Positions 25,601 to 36,036 of a stretch of 64,000 nucleotides of DNA are shown here, one piece after another. Location: NCBI RefSeq assembly GCF_020283565.1, contig NC_060065.1, positions 38,986,409-39,050,408 on the forward strand. The letters are read 5' to 3'. Positions within the stretch are counted from its first letter, which is position 1. The number at the start of each line of letters is the position of its first letter. The position numbers were made by a program, and so were the translations under genes. A model generated the notes under the pieces. That model worked only from the letters and a program-made list of their open reading frames with translations. It was not told where the DNA came from and made no database searches. The DNA is from Trifolium pratense. Taxonomy: Eukaryota; Streptophyta; Magnoliopsida; Fabales; Fabaceae.

Positions 25601-28600
25601 AATACTTGAGTTTCTGACAATACTTTCTCCCTAGCTATAAATTGCTAAAAGTCCCCTTTTTTTAGTCATCTTGCACTTGGAATTAGTAGCATTTTATACA
25701 ATTATATACCACCAAAAAAATAGTTTTTCAACTTTACTTTTCTTTCCTTCTTTTGTCCAGTGACTAAACTTGCTCCAAAGAAATGGGGTCTCTCAGATGG
25801 TTCAAGCACTGCTTTGGTTGCTTTCTTGGGCGGTGTCTCCTTTCTTATTTCACAAGGAATAGACCTCAGGCCCAACCTTGCAGTGATATTAGGTCTAGCC
25901 TTTGCAGATTCGATATTCCTGGGAGGTACCTGCTTAGCTCAAATATCAAGTTACTGGCCACCATATAGGCGTCGAATCCTCATTCATGAAGCAGGACATC
26001 TCCTAATAGGTATATTCATTTGTTTCTTAAGAACTTCAGAGGTCACATCATATTTGATACCCCTTCATTATATGCTGTCCCACGTAACATCTTACATGAA
26101 CCATCCTAATGAAATTTCAGCTTACCTGATGGGTTGCCCAATTCGGGGGGTGATTTTAGACCCAATAGTTGCAATGCAAATGGGTATCCAAGGACAGGTA
26201 TATTTTTACTCTTTTTGTTTATGATATGGCAACTTATTGGTTCAGATGATTACTTAGTTCCTAGTATAATTTATCCATTTGACGGGACAATTTTGATGCA
26301 TTTTGTCATTTCATACGACAAAACCCTAGCCGCCGTCGTGTTTACATTCCGATCACGCCAACTGATTTTGTGCGTGGTACTGTTCATAAGGAAAAAAAAA
26401 ACAAATTTTTTTTTGTTGCTTCCAGTACTATTTGGCTGAGATTATTAATTATGACATTTTTTTTATGAGGAATGCTACCGTCAAACGCTTTTACACACGC
26501 TAACAAACGCACGCCCAATATATGGTGCCACGTCACACTACTTGTCAATCAGTAAAACAGGCAACCGGCTCTCCGCACCTTCAAGCCTTCAATCAATTTT
26601 CTCTCTCTGTCTTTAATTTCAAAAAAAAAAAAAAAAACTTTCTCTTTCAAATCTCAAACCTTGAAACCACCATGGCCAACATCCATGTCCCCCATCCTCA
26701 CACTCACCCATCCACCCACCTCCATTCACAACCCAGATCAAAAGAAAATTTTATCCACCGACTTACAACATCGATAAAAATTAAAGATTTATGCAAAATA
26801 ATAACCTTGGGTGACACCCACAACAAATTAGAACTCCAATCCAGCAAGTCTACCATAGATTTTGAATGATTGATAACATCGCACAGCACAAGAGAAGGAA
26901 CAAAGCACTAGACTCCGCCAAGGAAGTGAGTCAGTGAGAGAATTGATTTCACAAAACTTCTTTTTTGTTATGATATGCAAGATCCTATAAATTTGTTCAG
27001 GAAGAAGTTACTACAAGACAAAAAAGATAGTTTTCTTTTGGATCTTCACGTATGGAATGGAACTGACCAGAGAGGTGGGGAAACAAAATGAAATTTGGGG
27101 TAACTTCATTTTGTTTTAAAGAAGAACATATAGTTTTTTTAAAGAACAGATAGCATAGAGAGAAGCTTCAAGAAAGCACACAACAATGATAATGGAGTCT
27201 TGCGGTTGGAGCCTATGGCAGATCGGCTGAGACCATAGAATCTTGGAGAAGATGAAGAGGTAAATAAATTCTATAAAAAAAAAAAAAACAGAGAGAGAGA
27301 GTGTGCGCACTAAACCTTTAGAACTGGTCAGCAGGTAACATAATAAAAAATAAGGGTGACATGGTTTAATATCATTGGAGTGTGTCAGAAGAGTGTGTTT
27401 GAGAGTGTGATGCTAGCATTCCTCTTTTTTTATTCTCGACGATGATCATCCACCTTCAAATTCCGTCGTGAATGCAAATATCGTTTGGGACATACTATTT
27501 TCCAGTTTGAAATTACTTGGTCTTCCACAACCTTTAAATCGGAAGAACAAAGGCGGAGGTGAGGGTCATGCATTTCAAGCTAGTAATTCTGGCAATGGAC
27601 AATCATCCTCTTCAATTTAGCTTTCTTTCGCAACGGAACAACTAGACAAACTGTACAAAATTCTTGAATCTGACAATCTTTCTTGCTTTGTTGCCCCAAA
27701 AGGTAGTTCTTCCCTTCTTAGTGTCAGTCCTCGTCGTGTTTGGATAGTAGATTCAGGTGCAAGTGATCACATGACAGTGATTCTACGCTGTTTTCTTCGT
27801 ATAGTCCATGTGCAGATAATCATAAAATAAAGTCGCAGATGGCTCTTTTTCAGGCATTGCAGGTAAAGGTTCAATTGTGTTGTCTCCAATGGCTAAAAAA
27901 AGAGCCATATCAACTTTTATTTTATGATTACCTGCACATGGACTATACGAAGAAAACGGAGTAGAATCACTTGTCATATGATCACTTGCACCTGAATCTA
28001 CTATCCAAGCACGACTGGGACTGACACTAAGAAGGGAAGAATTACCTTTTGAGGCAATAGAGCAAGAAAGAGCGTCAGATTCAAGAATTTTGTACTGTCT
28101 GTCTAGTTGTTCGGTTGTGAAAGAAAGCCGAAGAGGATGATTGTCCTTTGCCAGAATTACTAGCTTGAAATGCATGACCCTCACCTCCACCTTTGTTCTT
28201 CCGATTTGAAGGTCGTGGAAGACCATGTAATTTCCAACATTGGAAAATAGTATGTCCCAAACTATGACAATATTCGAATTCATGATAGAATTTGAAGGTG
28301 GATGATCGTCGTCTAACCTCAGCCAAATAGTACCGGAAGCAGCAAAAACTTTGTTTTTTTTGCCTTTAAATGAACAGTACCACAGATGGTGAACAATGTG
28401 TGCGATCAGCAATTTGGTGAACAGCATGCGTAAACTGTAATTTTAATGAACAGTGCACGTGTGAACGGTAAGATCAGAGAACAGTTGCGCATGAACAGTA
28501 TCACGGAATGAACAGTACCGTTGTCGTGATCGGAATGTAAACACGACGGCAGCTAGGTTTTTGCGGAAGCGAGACCCCCAAAATCGGGAGCCCTTGATAC

Positions 28601-31600
28601 CATGTAGAAAATACTGTTGTGTATTATTCCTCCGCCGAAGGCTGGTTTAAATAGAAAGAGTACAATTAATTCTCTCCTTGAATTAAGGAGAAACTAGTTA
28701 TAATGAGAAATAAAAGAATCTCCTAGAAATAACAAACTAGGAAACTAAACCTCCGTTTCAAATTACTTGTCGTTTTAGAAAAAAAAACAAGAATTTAAGA
28801 AAGTGTATTTTTGCACCGTATCTTCCTATTATACCATTGTTTTAATTCACCAATAATTTTTTTTTGCACACACTTTCTCTTTCCAATAAATTTAATATAT
28901 TATGTACCAAAAAAAATAAAAAATTAATAGACAAATATATCCTTAAATTATCAAACGACAAGTAATTTGAAACAATTTTTTTTTCTTTCTAAAACGACAA
29001 GTAATTTGAAATGGAGGGTATTTTCCAACACACTTCATATTATTATTTAGTTATCTCTGTTCTTCTTACTCTCCCTACTTTCCTCTTTGTCTCTTCCCTT
29101 CTTTTTCTCTTCCTTGTACAACTGTTCTGTTCATCCTTCATTAGATCAATCACAAATATCTCAACTACCTTAAATAGTTAAATGAATTTTGAGAAAACTA
29201 CTTTTGGTGATGCAAAAACTACTTTTGGCACACCGTGCACCTAATGAAACACTTTTGGTGATGCAAAAAAACTACTTTTGACAAAAGCCTGTTTACTGCT
29301 TGACTGCTAGCTCTCTTTTTAAATGCTATACCATGCATAATTGGTGGTAATGATGTTTGTATGTTCTTTCATGGTACAAATATTTGAAGATTTCCATGTA
29401 ATTTATTTTCTGACATACTCTATGTCGAACACTTCATCTGTAAGTTAAATGATGGCTAACTAATTAGGGGTTTAACCAAAGTTAGGAGAGAAATAAGGGG
29501 AAGAAAGCCTCTCTTTATGTGTGTTTCTTTCCTCGTTTTTATTCTAATCCTTCTCTGCATTGACTTGTTTATTTGCTGAATATGACCGAAATTCTCTTTC
29601 CATTCATTAATACTAGTGCTGTTAGTATTATTCAGTGATCAAGCAACAATGTCATCAATAATGGATAATGCCTGATTTTTTATTATTTTTTTTTATAATT
29701 ACATGCTTCCAAGCCAGCAAGTATAGATTCATTTCCTGTTCATTAGTTTTTTTATATGCAGAAAATGTATACGAATTTTTGAAAAGTTTTTCCATTATTT
29801 AACGTCATTTCAGTTGCAGTAATTCTTTGTTTTTTAGGCAGGAACTCAGTTTTGGGATGAAAAAGTTGCCAGCGACCTTGCTGAAGGCCGACTTGATGGT
29901 TCAGCTTTTGACAGGTGAGTATGAGTATAGTAATGAGTGAAGATATATTTTGAATCAAGAACTAATTTAAGAGTTACATGTTGTGTGATTGAATGTGCCT
30001 GACACTTCATTAGTGCTGTTTGTTTTCCCTTAAAATTTGGAACGCAAACATTCCATTTCATCATTGCTCTCAAAGTTTGATATTTTCTTTAGCCTTGTTA
30101 AAGGTATAGGGTTTCAGAATTCGATACAATGCAAAAGACTAAACACTGTATTCTAACACAAGATGACAAATCCTATTAAATAGGAAAACAAATTGATAGG
30201 ACCTGGGATGAGATGGCTGGCTCAAAAGGACAGTTAGCACAGCAGTGGCTAGGCCTGTAGTGTGGGGAGCTTATGTTTAGAGAAATAGAGAAGGACAAAA
30301 TGGGAATATCCGCATGGCTGAGAGTAAGAGGAGATGACGCAGTACGGAAGCGCTAGGTTAGCAAAACGCTAAACCTAATGGATAAAGACAAGCCGCAAAC
30401 ACAAACTTGTCAAAATAGGGTTTCGGAGTCCACCGAAAGAGTAATTTGGAGTCCACCAAATTTGAGAAAAATCTCCGAATTTTTATTCAATCAAAAATTT
30501 GTCTTCAAGGCTACAATAATTTAGTTTAAATAGGAGTGAGAAATAAAAATAACAAATCAATTGTAAAAGAAAATAACAAACCTAACTAAATAAAAATAAG
30601 AAATCTACCTAAAATATAATAAAACTAAATCTAACTAAAATAATAATATACACAAGAAATCCTCCTACATCAGTCTCCTCTACCTCAAAAGAACTCGTCC
30701 CCGAGTTCTCGTCTTGATAAAGAGCTTCCTTTGCAGGTTGACTCCTCCAATAAACAAGAGACCACCCTCCTGGATCCCATTGAATGAAGTGAGAGGACCT
30801 GTCTCGTGTCAACACATCCAAACGAGGTATTAGAATATCTGGGGTGCAATTCTCAGTGAAGTTTAGCACTGCAGAAGCAGCATGAGCCTGTACTCGAGCA
30901 TTTTCAAAATCATCCATGGCACCAGCTAATGCCGAAAGCACTAAGTGGTGATATTTAACTTGCAAGTTTGGCCCTAAATCTGTGGACAACTGCCCAATTG
31001 CGTTTATAGCTGTCCATCGCACCCTAGGGTGTGGGTGAGAAAATGAATTCAAAACCATTGACAATACATGCTCCAGATTCTTTGTCATCACTTTTGAACA
31101 ACCCTCTGCAATTTGTGCGATGGCAACGAGCGCAGCATTGTGCTTTTGCCATTCAGGGGAAACCAAGTAAGTCGGCAACAACTCAGACGCAACCGGCACA
31201 ATCGTGTTCCCACCCAAAGAAATTGAAAGTCTGTCCAAACATTCCTGTCCAAATCCATAGTTAGTAGTCTCACCAGCATCCTCATCCTCGGTCAGTGCAG
31301 CATGCCAAGCAGGATCATCTTCAATATCCAGCAAGGAATCAGGGTAAGTTTGTTTGCATAAATTGAAGAGATTTTCGGCTTGGGAACGATGGTCGTTGGA
31401 GGTTGACATGAGATTTGTAATTAGGGATTCGAAGTGAGTGGAATCTTGGCCGAGAATTAACGCCATCTGAGTTTGGTTGTTTGGATCGTTGGCGGCGGCC
31501 ATGGTGAGAGAGGCGGTGGCGGAGGAATTGAATTGAGTTTTTTTGAGTGGTGGTGTTGTTGGATAACTTTGTCACCTGTGTTGTCAGAGCTGTGATGGCC

Positions 31601-34600
31601 GCGGTTAAAGCCGTCATGGCACCGTAAAACTCTGCTTTTGTCACCGGGTGATCTCCCATCTGATCACGTTAGAAAAAGAACAGGAGAAACCTGCTCTGAT
31701 ACCAACTGACGCAGAACGGAAGCGCTAGGTTAGCAAAACGCTAAACCTAATGGATAAAGACAAGCCGCAAACACAAACTTGTCAAAATAGGGTTTCGGAG
31801 TCCACCGAAAGAGTAATTTGGAGTCCACCAAATTTGAGAAAAATCTCCGAATTTTTATTCAATCAAAAATTTGTCTTCAAGGCTACAATAATTTAGTTTA
31901 AATAGGAGTGAGAAATAAAAATAACAAATCAATTGTAAAAGAAAATAACAAACCTAACTAAATAAAAATAAGAAATCTACCTAAAATATAATAAAACTAA
32001 ATCTAACTAAAATAATAATATACACAAGAAATCCTCCTACATCAGGAGATAAACGGGAAAATGAGTTGTGTAAGGGAAATTCTGTTATAAGAATGCTGAG
32101 TGGAGAGAGAAGAGTAGCAAGTAGAATCATGAAGTTTGTTAAGGGCGGAGAGCATTGGTTCTCTGAAGGAGCTATTGTATTTTCCTTTTATTTTCCGAAA
32201 TAATACACTCTTAATTTGCCATAACTGCAGGTCTTTGTTAAAAGTCTGTGTTTTTACTATTCCTTGATTTTACAACATCCTAGGCTATTTGTTAGTATTC
32301 CTAGTCATTACAACTTCCTAGACATCAAATTTAATTATTGCAGCATCATTATAAATAGGTGTGTGATCTTCTTTTAGACACATAAATTACATAATTTACC
32401 TGGTATCAGAGCAGGTTCTGATGTTGTGACCTGTCTTTGTGCTTCACTATCGCTGCCGGTGGCAACATTTGCCGCCGGCAGCACCACCTTTCTAGCAAGT
32501 AGCAACCTTCCATTGTCTTCTCCATCTTCGAATAGTTCTGTCAGTCTGCTAGCCACGCCCACGGCCAGACACCACCACCAACTGCTGTGGAATAGTTTTC
32601 GCTGGTGCTTTTCCATCGATGACCGCCACTACACACATAGCTATGCCCACAAGCAACCACCACCACCACCAACCGTCACGGAATAGTTCGAGCTCGACGG
32701 TGCTTCTCCCGTCGCCAACTGCCTCCACAAGCACTTTTGTGCGCCGCTGTCTTTCCAGCAAGTGGGTGCCACACGCAGCTTCCAACCAAATCTGTGGGTG
32801 CCACACGCAGCTTCCAAACAAATCCGCGTGTGAGCTTCTCTCCGGCCATTGTTTCCAGCAACAGCCACAGCAGTATTCGCTCTGCCACATTCCGAGGTGC
32901 TTTTCAACTTTTTGGTGATTTTCCAACAATCTCATGCTGAAGCTTCTTAACTGTAAGCCTGTTATAAATGTAACCTTTGAAAGAGAAAAATAAACAAATT
33001 ATATAATTTGATATTGAAAATCAGTAGATAGAGCCAAATTGCAAGTCATGACCCAATTGCAACTGGGACTAAAGTTCGGGCCAGCTGCAATTGGGACAAA
33101 ACTAATGCCAAGCAGCAACAGTGACAAAACAAATGGCAAACCACAATTGGGATAAAACTGCAACTTAGACAAAAACAGTACCAAACTGTAACTGAGACCA
33201 CCAGTGCGAAACCATAACTGAGAAAAACTAGTGCCAAATGCAACTGAGATAAAACTAGTACAAACCACAACTGAGAATAAAAAGTGTTTTTGAAGAAACA
33301 CGTCCAATCGTAGGTTGGATCGAAAATACGGCAGATCAGAAAATCACGTCGAGGTGCTGCTAGAGCTGTAAAAGTGGCAAAACTAAACTTAAACAAGAAA
33401 GACCAACAATCTAAAAGTGATCTCAATAGAACCGGAAGGTTAAATAGCCAAATTTGACTAGCAGCATGGCGAATAGATGGCATGAAGGTGGTGTGTGGAC
33501 CACACATGCCCCCAAGAGCAAAAACTTGATGCTTAGAAACTGGAAAGCAAGACAACGGTCGAAAAGGACTGTGAATACAATTATTATCGTAGAATCCCAA
33601 ACATAACATTACAAAACATGGTAGCCAAGTAGTATTGGACATGCCATGGAGGACGGTACTCTGATACCATGTTGAAATCATAGGATATTAGATAAAGAGG
33701 GAAAAGAAATAATTAAGACTTCGAATTATGATTATAGTTTGATATGACCGATAATTTGATACAACACTTATTTATACTATTACTATTACAAGACTCCAAA
33801 TTCTAATCTAATAGGAAAACAGATCATGATAAAAACAAAGAAATGTGGAAACTAATATTAAGAGAGGGTCCAAAATACAATCAAGGTACTATAAGATATT
33901 TTCGTATTTCCTAAAAGCCCAACAGAAGATGCCGTCTTTGTCATCTTCCTAAGCTATTAATTTCTAGGTTTGTAGAACTGCAAAAGTGAAATTGAATGAT
34001 TTTATTTCCTAGCTAGCTCTACCTTCAGTTATCAATTTATTCTCCTACTTCGATTCTATCTGTTGTTTCTTTATGTCCCAATGGCGATGCTAAAAAGAAA
34101 CAATTTATTGCCTGGAGGATTTTGGACTGAGCCCCTTCCAGCCTTCTCCCTTTCCATTTTTTTGCCTCAAGTATCCTGTTTTTTAATTTGAGCCTTTCAG
34201 GCGATATTCATGTTTTATGTAACCAATGGTTTAGGTACTGTATGGTACTTTTTGCTGGCATTGCGGCCGAAGCTCTTATTTATGGTGAAGCAGAGGGTGG
34301 AGAAAATGATGAAAATCTATTTAGAAACGTCTGTCTTCTTCTTGAGCCTCCATTGTCTGTAGCAGAGGTCTTTCCTCAATTGGTTGCTCTAGTTTGAATT
34401 TGCTGTTTCTTTTGATTTTTTCATCTGCAATGCTAAACTTTTACCTTAACATTCTTGCATTAAACAGATGTCTAATCAAGCAAGATGGTCTGTTATGCAA
34501 TCTTATAATTTGCTGAAGTGGCATAAAGCTGCACACCGAGCTGCTGTTAAAGCATTGGAAAGTGGTGGCAGTCTTAGTGCTGTAATTAGGAGGATCGAGG

Positions 34601-34623
34601 AGACATTGTATTCTGAAAAATGA
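22681..34623 (+). CDS. Plastid membrane metalloprotease-like protein (HEAGH, M41/FtsH-like without AAA)
   Basis: Exons (plus): 22681-23107, 25538-25597, 25761-26009, 26121-26197, 29838-29914, 34235-34367 and 34468-34623, all GT..AG and in frame, giving 392 aa. The N-terminus (MAAFIAPSNL, S/P/R-rich, few acids) looks like a chloroplast transit peptide. Hydrophobic stretches at about 179-192 and 202-222 suggest membrane anchoring. HEAGH at 238-242 is the HExxH zinc motif and is followed by AYLMGCPIRGVILDP. AGIAAEALIYGEAEGG near 320 resembles the post-HExxH helix of FtsH proteases, with acidic residues just after it as a possible third ligand. There is no AAA ATPase domain. From memory it belongs with the Arabidopsis VIR3 (At1g56180)/At5g27290 group; activity is inferred. 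Introns 1, 4 and 5 (2.4, 3.6 and 4.3 kb) are packed with transposons. The true ATG is 22681; the bases before it are TTG. Confidence 0.88.
23330..23400 (-). mobile_element. Short SINE-like fragment in intron 1
   Basis: On minus this 71-bp block contains the B-box-like GGGGTTCGAATCC and ends in a poly-A (T run on plus at about 23330-23339). TGTTAAT flanks it at 23323-23329 and 23401-23407, a probable short target duplication. Confidence 0.5.
23512..23742. mobile_element. Tourist-like MITE in intron 1
   Basis: A 231-bp element starts GGGATCGTTTGGATTGAG and ends with the near inverted complement CAATCCAAATGGGCCC. TTA flanks it at 23509-23511 and 23743-23745. It is the same family as 11591-11800, with the same GAGCTTATG/CATAAGCT subterminal motifs. 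Confidence 0.75.
24421..24480 (-). mobile_element. Small copia-type RNase H tail fragment
   Basis: On minus the segment reads QQINQLIDAFTKSLRVCS, like the conserved copia motif (D/Q-x-x-AD-x-FTK-x-L) at the end of the polyprotein. It lies in intron 1 and is an isolated relic. Sequence from 24500 to 24650 has an LTR-like look but no confirmed partner. Confidence 0.4.
26321..28560. repeat. Inverted pair of copia gag-protease fragments (intron 4)
   Basis: Two copies of the same copia region face each other. The plus-oriented arm runs from 26321 to about 27850 and the minus arm from about 27893 to 28560. Shared marks are the outer CGTCGTGTTTACATTCCGAT, the gag zinc knuckle (CHSLGHTIFQCWKLHGLP in the minus arm) and the protease motif WIVDSGASDHMT. 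The plus arm was later split by a Mutator-like element (26467-27424). The minus arm is the more intact one; the plus arm has a stop and small deletions. The spacer is only about 45 bp, so transcripts through the intron could fold back over several hundred base pairs. Confidence 0.85.
26467..27424. mobile_element. Mutator-like non-autonomous element, 9-bp target duplication
   Basis: The 958-bp element begins GAGGAATGCTACCGTCAAAC and ends with GTGTGATGCTAGCATTCCTC, whose complement matches the start. TTTTTTTAT flanks it at 26458-26466 and 27425-27433, the 9-bp duplication typical of Mutator-like elements. It has no transposase and is inserted in the left arm of the copia inverted repeat. Its ends resemble those of 47448-48334. 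Confidence 0.75.
28603..29030 (-). mobile_element. Copia LTR with primer-binding site, split by a MITE
   Basis: The block starts TGTAGAAAATACTGTTG and ends TATTTTCCAACA, proper TG..CA ends. Reading minus, it is followed at 28602 by TGGTATCAAGGG, a tRNA-Met-type primer-binding site, and then by the gag region of the minus arm, so this is the 5' LTR of a minus-strand copia element. The 271-bp Stowaway MITE at 28748-29018 is inside it. The 3' half of the element is gone. Confidence 0.75.
28748..29018. mobile_element. Stowaway-like MITE inside the copia LTR
   Basis: The inverted ends CCTCCGTTTCAAATTACTTG and CCCTCCATTTCAAATTACTT (the right end read as its complement) lie between TA dinucleotides at 28746-28747 and 29019-29020. 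This is the Tc1/mariner-type Stowaway signature. It inserted after the LTR did. Confidence 0.75.
30609..31502 (-). pseudogene. Captured, internally deleted importin-beta-3/IPO5-like fragment
   Basis: An open frame of 297 codons starts at ATG 31502. Residues 1 to about 57 (MAAANDPNNQTQMALILGQD onward) match the N-terminus of plant importin-beta-3/importin-5. They are joined directly to a distant HEAT-repeat segment (DIEDDPAWHAALTEDEDAGE; CLDRLSISLGGNTIVPVASE; RVRWTAINAIGQLSTDLGP) that ends near residue 224. The last ~70 residues come from the retroelement and LTR. It has no introns, so an mRNA was probably the source. The long internal deletion removes most of the karyopherin, so it cannot act as a transporter. 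Whether it is translated is unknown. Confidence 0.85.
31339..31659 (-). pseudogene. Gag-like leader ORF of the LTR element
   Basis: The frame starts MGDHPVTKAEFYGAMTALT shortly after the primer-binding site, in the place where plant LTR elements start gag. It is T/A-rich with a heptad-like look (AAITALTTQVTKL) for about 35 residues, then runs out of register through the importin-derived DNA. Only the first ~40 codons are likely to be retroelement sequence. The assignment rests on position and character, not on a strong motif. Confidence 0.45.
32236..33657. mobile_element. Older LTR-retroelement debris in intron 5
   Basis: A plus-strand primer-binding site, TGGTATCAGAGC, at 32401-32412 follows an LTR-like end (TATA-like TTATAAATAGG near 32350, then ATTACATAATTTACC). 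Sequence up to about 32940 reads in short open frames on both strands with no recognisable domain. Sequence from 32990 to 33660 appears to belong to the minus-strand element described next. No gag or pol motif could be identified, and the 5' start of the plus element is unclear. Confidence 0.5.
33670..33924 (-). mobile_element. Single LTR with adjacent primer-binding site
   Basis: The 255-bp block starts TGTTGAAATCATAGG and ends AAAAGCCCAACA, inverted TGTTG..CAACA ends. On minus it is followed by TGGTATCAGAGT (33669-33658), an initiator-tRNA-Met-type primer-binding site, so it is a 5' LTR of a minus-strand element whose 3' LTR is not present. It lies about 300 bp before exon 6. Confidence 0.65.
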
Positions 34624-36036
34624 ACCTTGGAAGTTTACATAAAAGAAACAAATTGTTTTTAAGTTGCATACAGGTTTGCATCTCTGTTGTAATTATTAGT
34701 TACTCACTTTTTCCTTTTCTGAATCTTTCAAGTAATTTGTGTTCATTTTCTCTAGGACAGGGTTATCGCAAATTCACAATGGATTTGACACGGAGCTGGT
34801 TTTACTGGTCTTTATGAACCATTACGTATTTGCAGTGGCCACATGTATTGGACCCTGTCTACCACGACCGAATCAATCAAACGAATACTATATCTATATG
34901 TTTCAGCTGGCGACATTATTGAGATCCCAACTTGTATCTAATATGGTTAGATATGTAATATCAGTGGAAATTAAGTCATTGTGAGGATGACAGCTTAGTT
35001 TAGAGTGGTTCTGAGCCTTTGCATAAGTTTTCTGTTATACAAATGGTTTGTAAATAATTAATCATTCATGGACAATTGTTTTTACCATGTGCCTCCATAA
35101 CGTAAATACACAAGCCATTAGGTCTTCTGTAAAATTATTTTACCTGTATATTTCATTTCTATATATGTATATTTTGGTCTTCTATTAGTAACCATGACTT
35201 GGTGAATATCAACACCCCTTCCTTTTTTTTTACCCCTCACAAGCAATAAGAATTGATTAAATGAATCCGATAAATTGATTTTGGATTTAATAGTTCACCA
35301 TTTTTCTCATGCTTTTTAGTTTTTCTTACTGTAATAGTTCACCATATGGTAATGTGCTCGCACATTATTTAGATCTCCTTATCATTTCTATACATTGGTC
35401 TCATTCTTTATCTTCCTCTTCATTAAAAAGTATTAAGGAGAGAGATGAAAGGAAATAGAGAGCAAGGAGAGAGATATCGAGAAAATGAAAGAAGGTGATC
35501 TAATCTGGTAAAACTATTACACTGAGTTGTCCTTGCTACACTTTGTTCCATTCCTAAAAGAATTGGCTACAAAGTCTACTATCTTTTTCCCATCATGTTT
35601 GATCACAACACGTTAATTGTCTATTAGTAAAAATTATAAAAATTTAATATTTTGAAAATACTCATCAAAATAAATTGAACAAAATAAATGAATAGTACTT
35701 TTTTGTCAAACATTGTCTTATAAATTATAATTAGGGACAGAGGTAGCATTTATTATGTAATTACAAGAGAATTGTTCTCTGGTGTAAGAAAAAAGAGAGT
35801 ATTTTTTTTTGTGTTTGTTTTCTTTTGTGCAACTCTTCAATTTTGAGAACAACTTTTATCTTTCATGTTTTATGTTTTATTTGTCCTTTCAAAATTCACA
35901 CCCCTTCTGAATTTTTATTTGTTTTTTGATTCAAGCCCTCTGAATTTATTTTATACAGGAAAAAACAATTGTCATAAAAAAAGCAAAAAAAACATACATC
36001 ATTTTTATCACTTTCGAATAAATAAATTCAGAAAAA
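34624..36036. other. 3' flank of the metalloprotease-like gene and intergenic DNA
   Basis: The 3' UTR probably occupies the first few hundred bases after the TGA at 34621-34623. The rest is AT-rich. No coding region, RNA gene or complete mobile element is evident. Confidence 0.5.

Larger units (their letters stand above)
30335..32044 (-). mobile_element. Young non-autonomous LTR retrotransposon carrying an importin fragment
   Basis: The two 338-bp LTRs (30335-30672 and 31707-32044) begin TG and end CA and differ at only one base that I can see (30342 T against 31714 A). The 5-bp target duplication GGAGA lies at 30330-30334 and 32045-32049. On the minus strand the 5' LTR is the one at 31707-32044, followed by the primer-binding site TGGTATCAGAGC (31704-31693, initiator-tRNA-Met type). 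A purine-rich tract, GAGGTAGAGGAGAC, precedes the 3' LTR. The 1034-bp interior has a short gag-like start, an importin-beta-3-like stretch and a pol-tail-like end, but no integrase or reverse transcriptase, so it must have moved in trans. It sits in intron 5 of the metalloprotease-like gene, antisense to it. Confidence 0.92.

Noticed and set aside
32426..32940. Overlapping GC-richer frames on both strands (Thr/His/Pro- and Trp/Gly-rich)
   Set aside because: They sit next to a retroelement primer-binding site in an intron. No gag or pol motif could be found and no frame is favoured.
33046..33681. Minus-strand open frame of 211 codons
   Set aside because: It runs across the LTR and primer-binding site of a retroelement fragment and has internal near-repeats (SQLQLA, LSQLHL types). 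It is probably decayed element sequence, not a gene.
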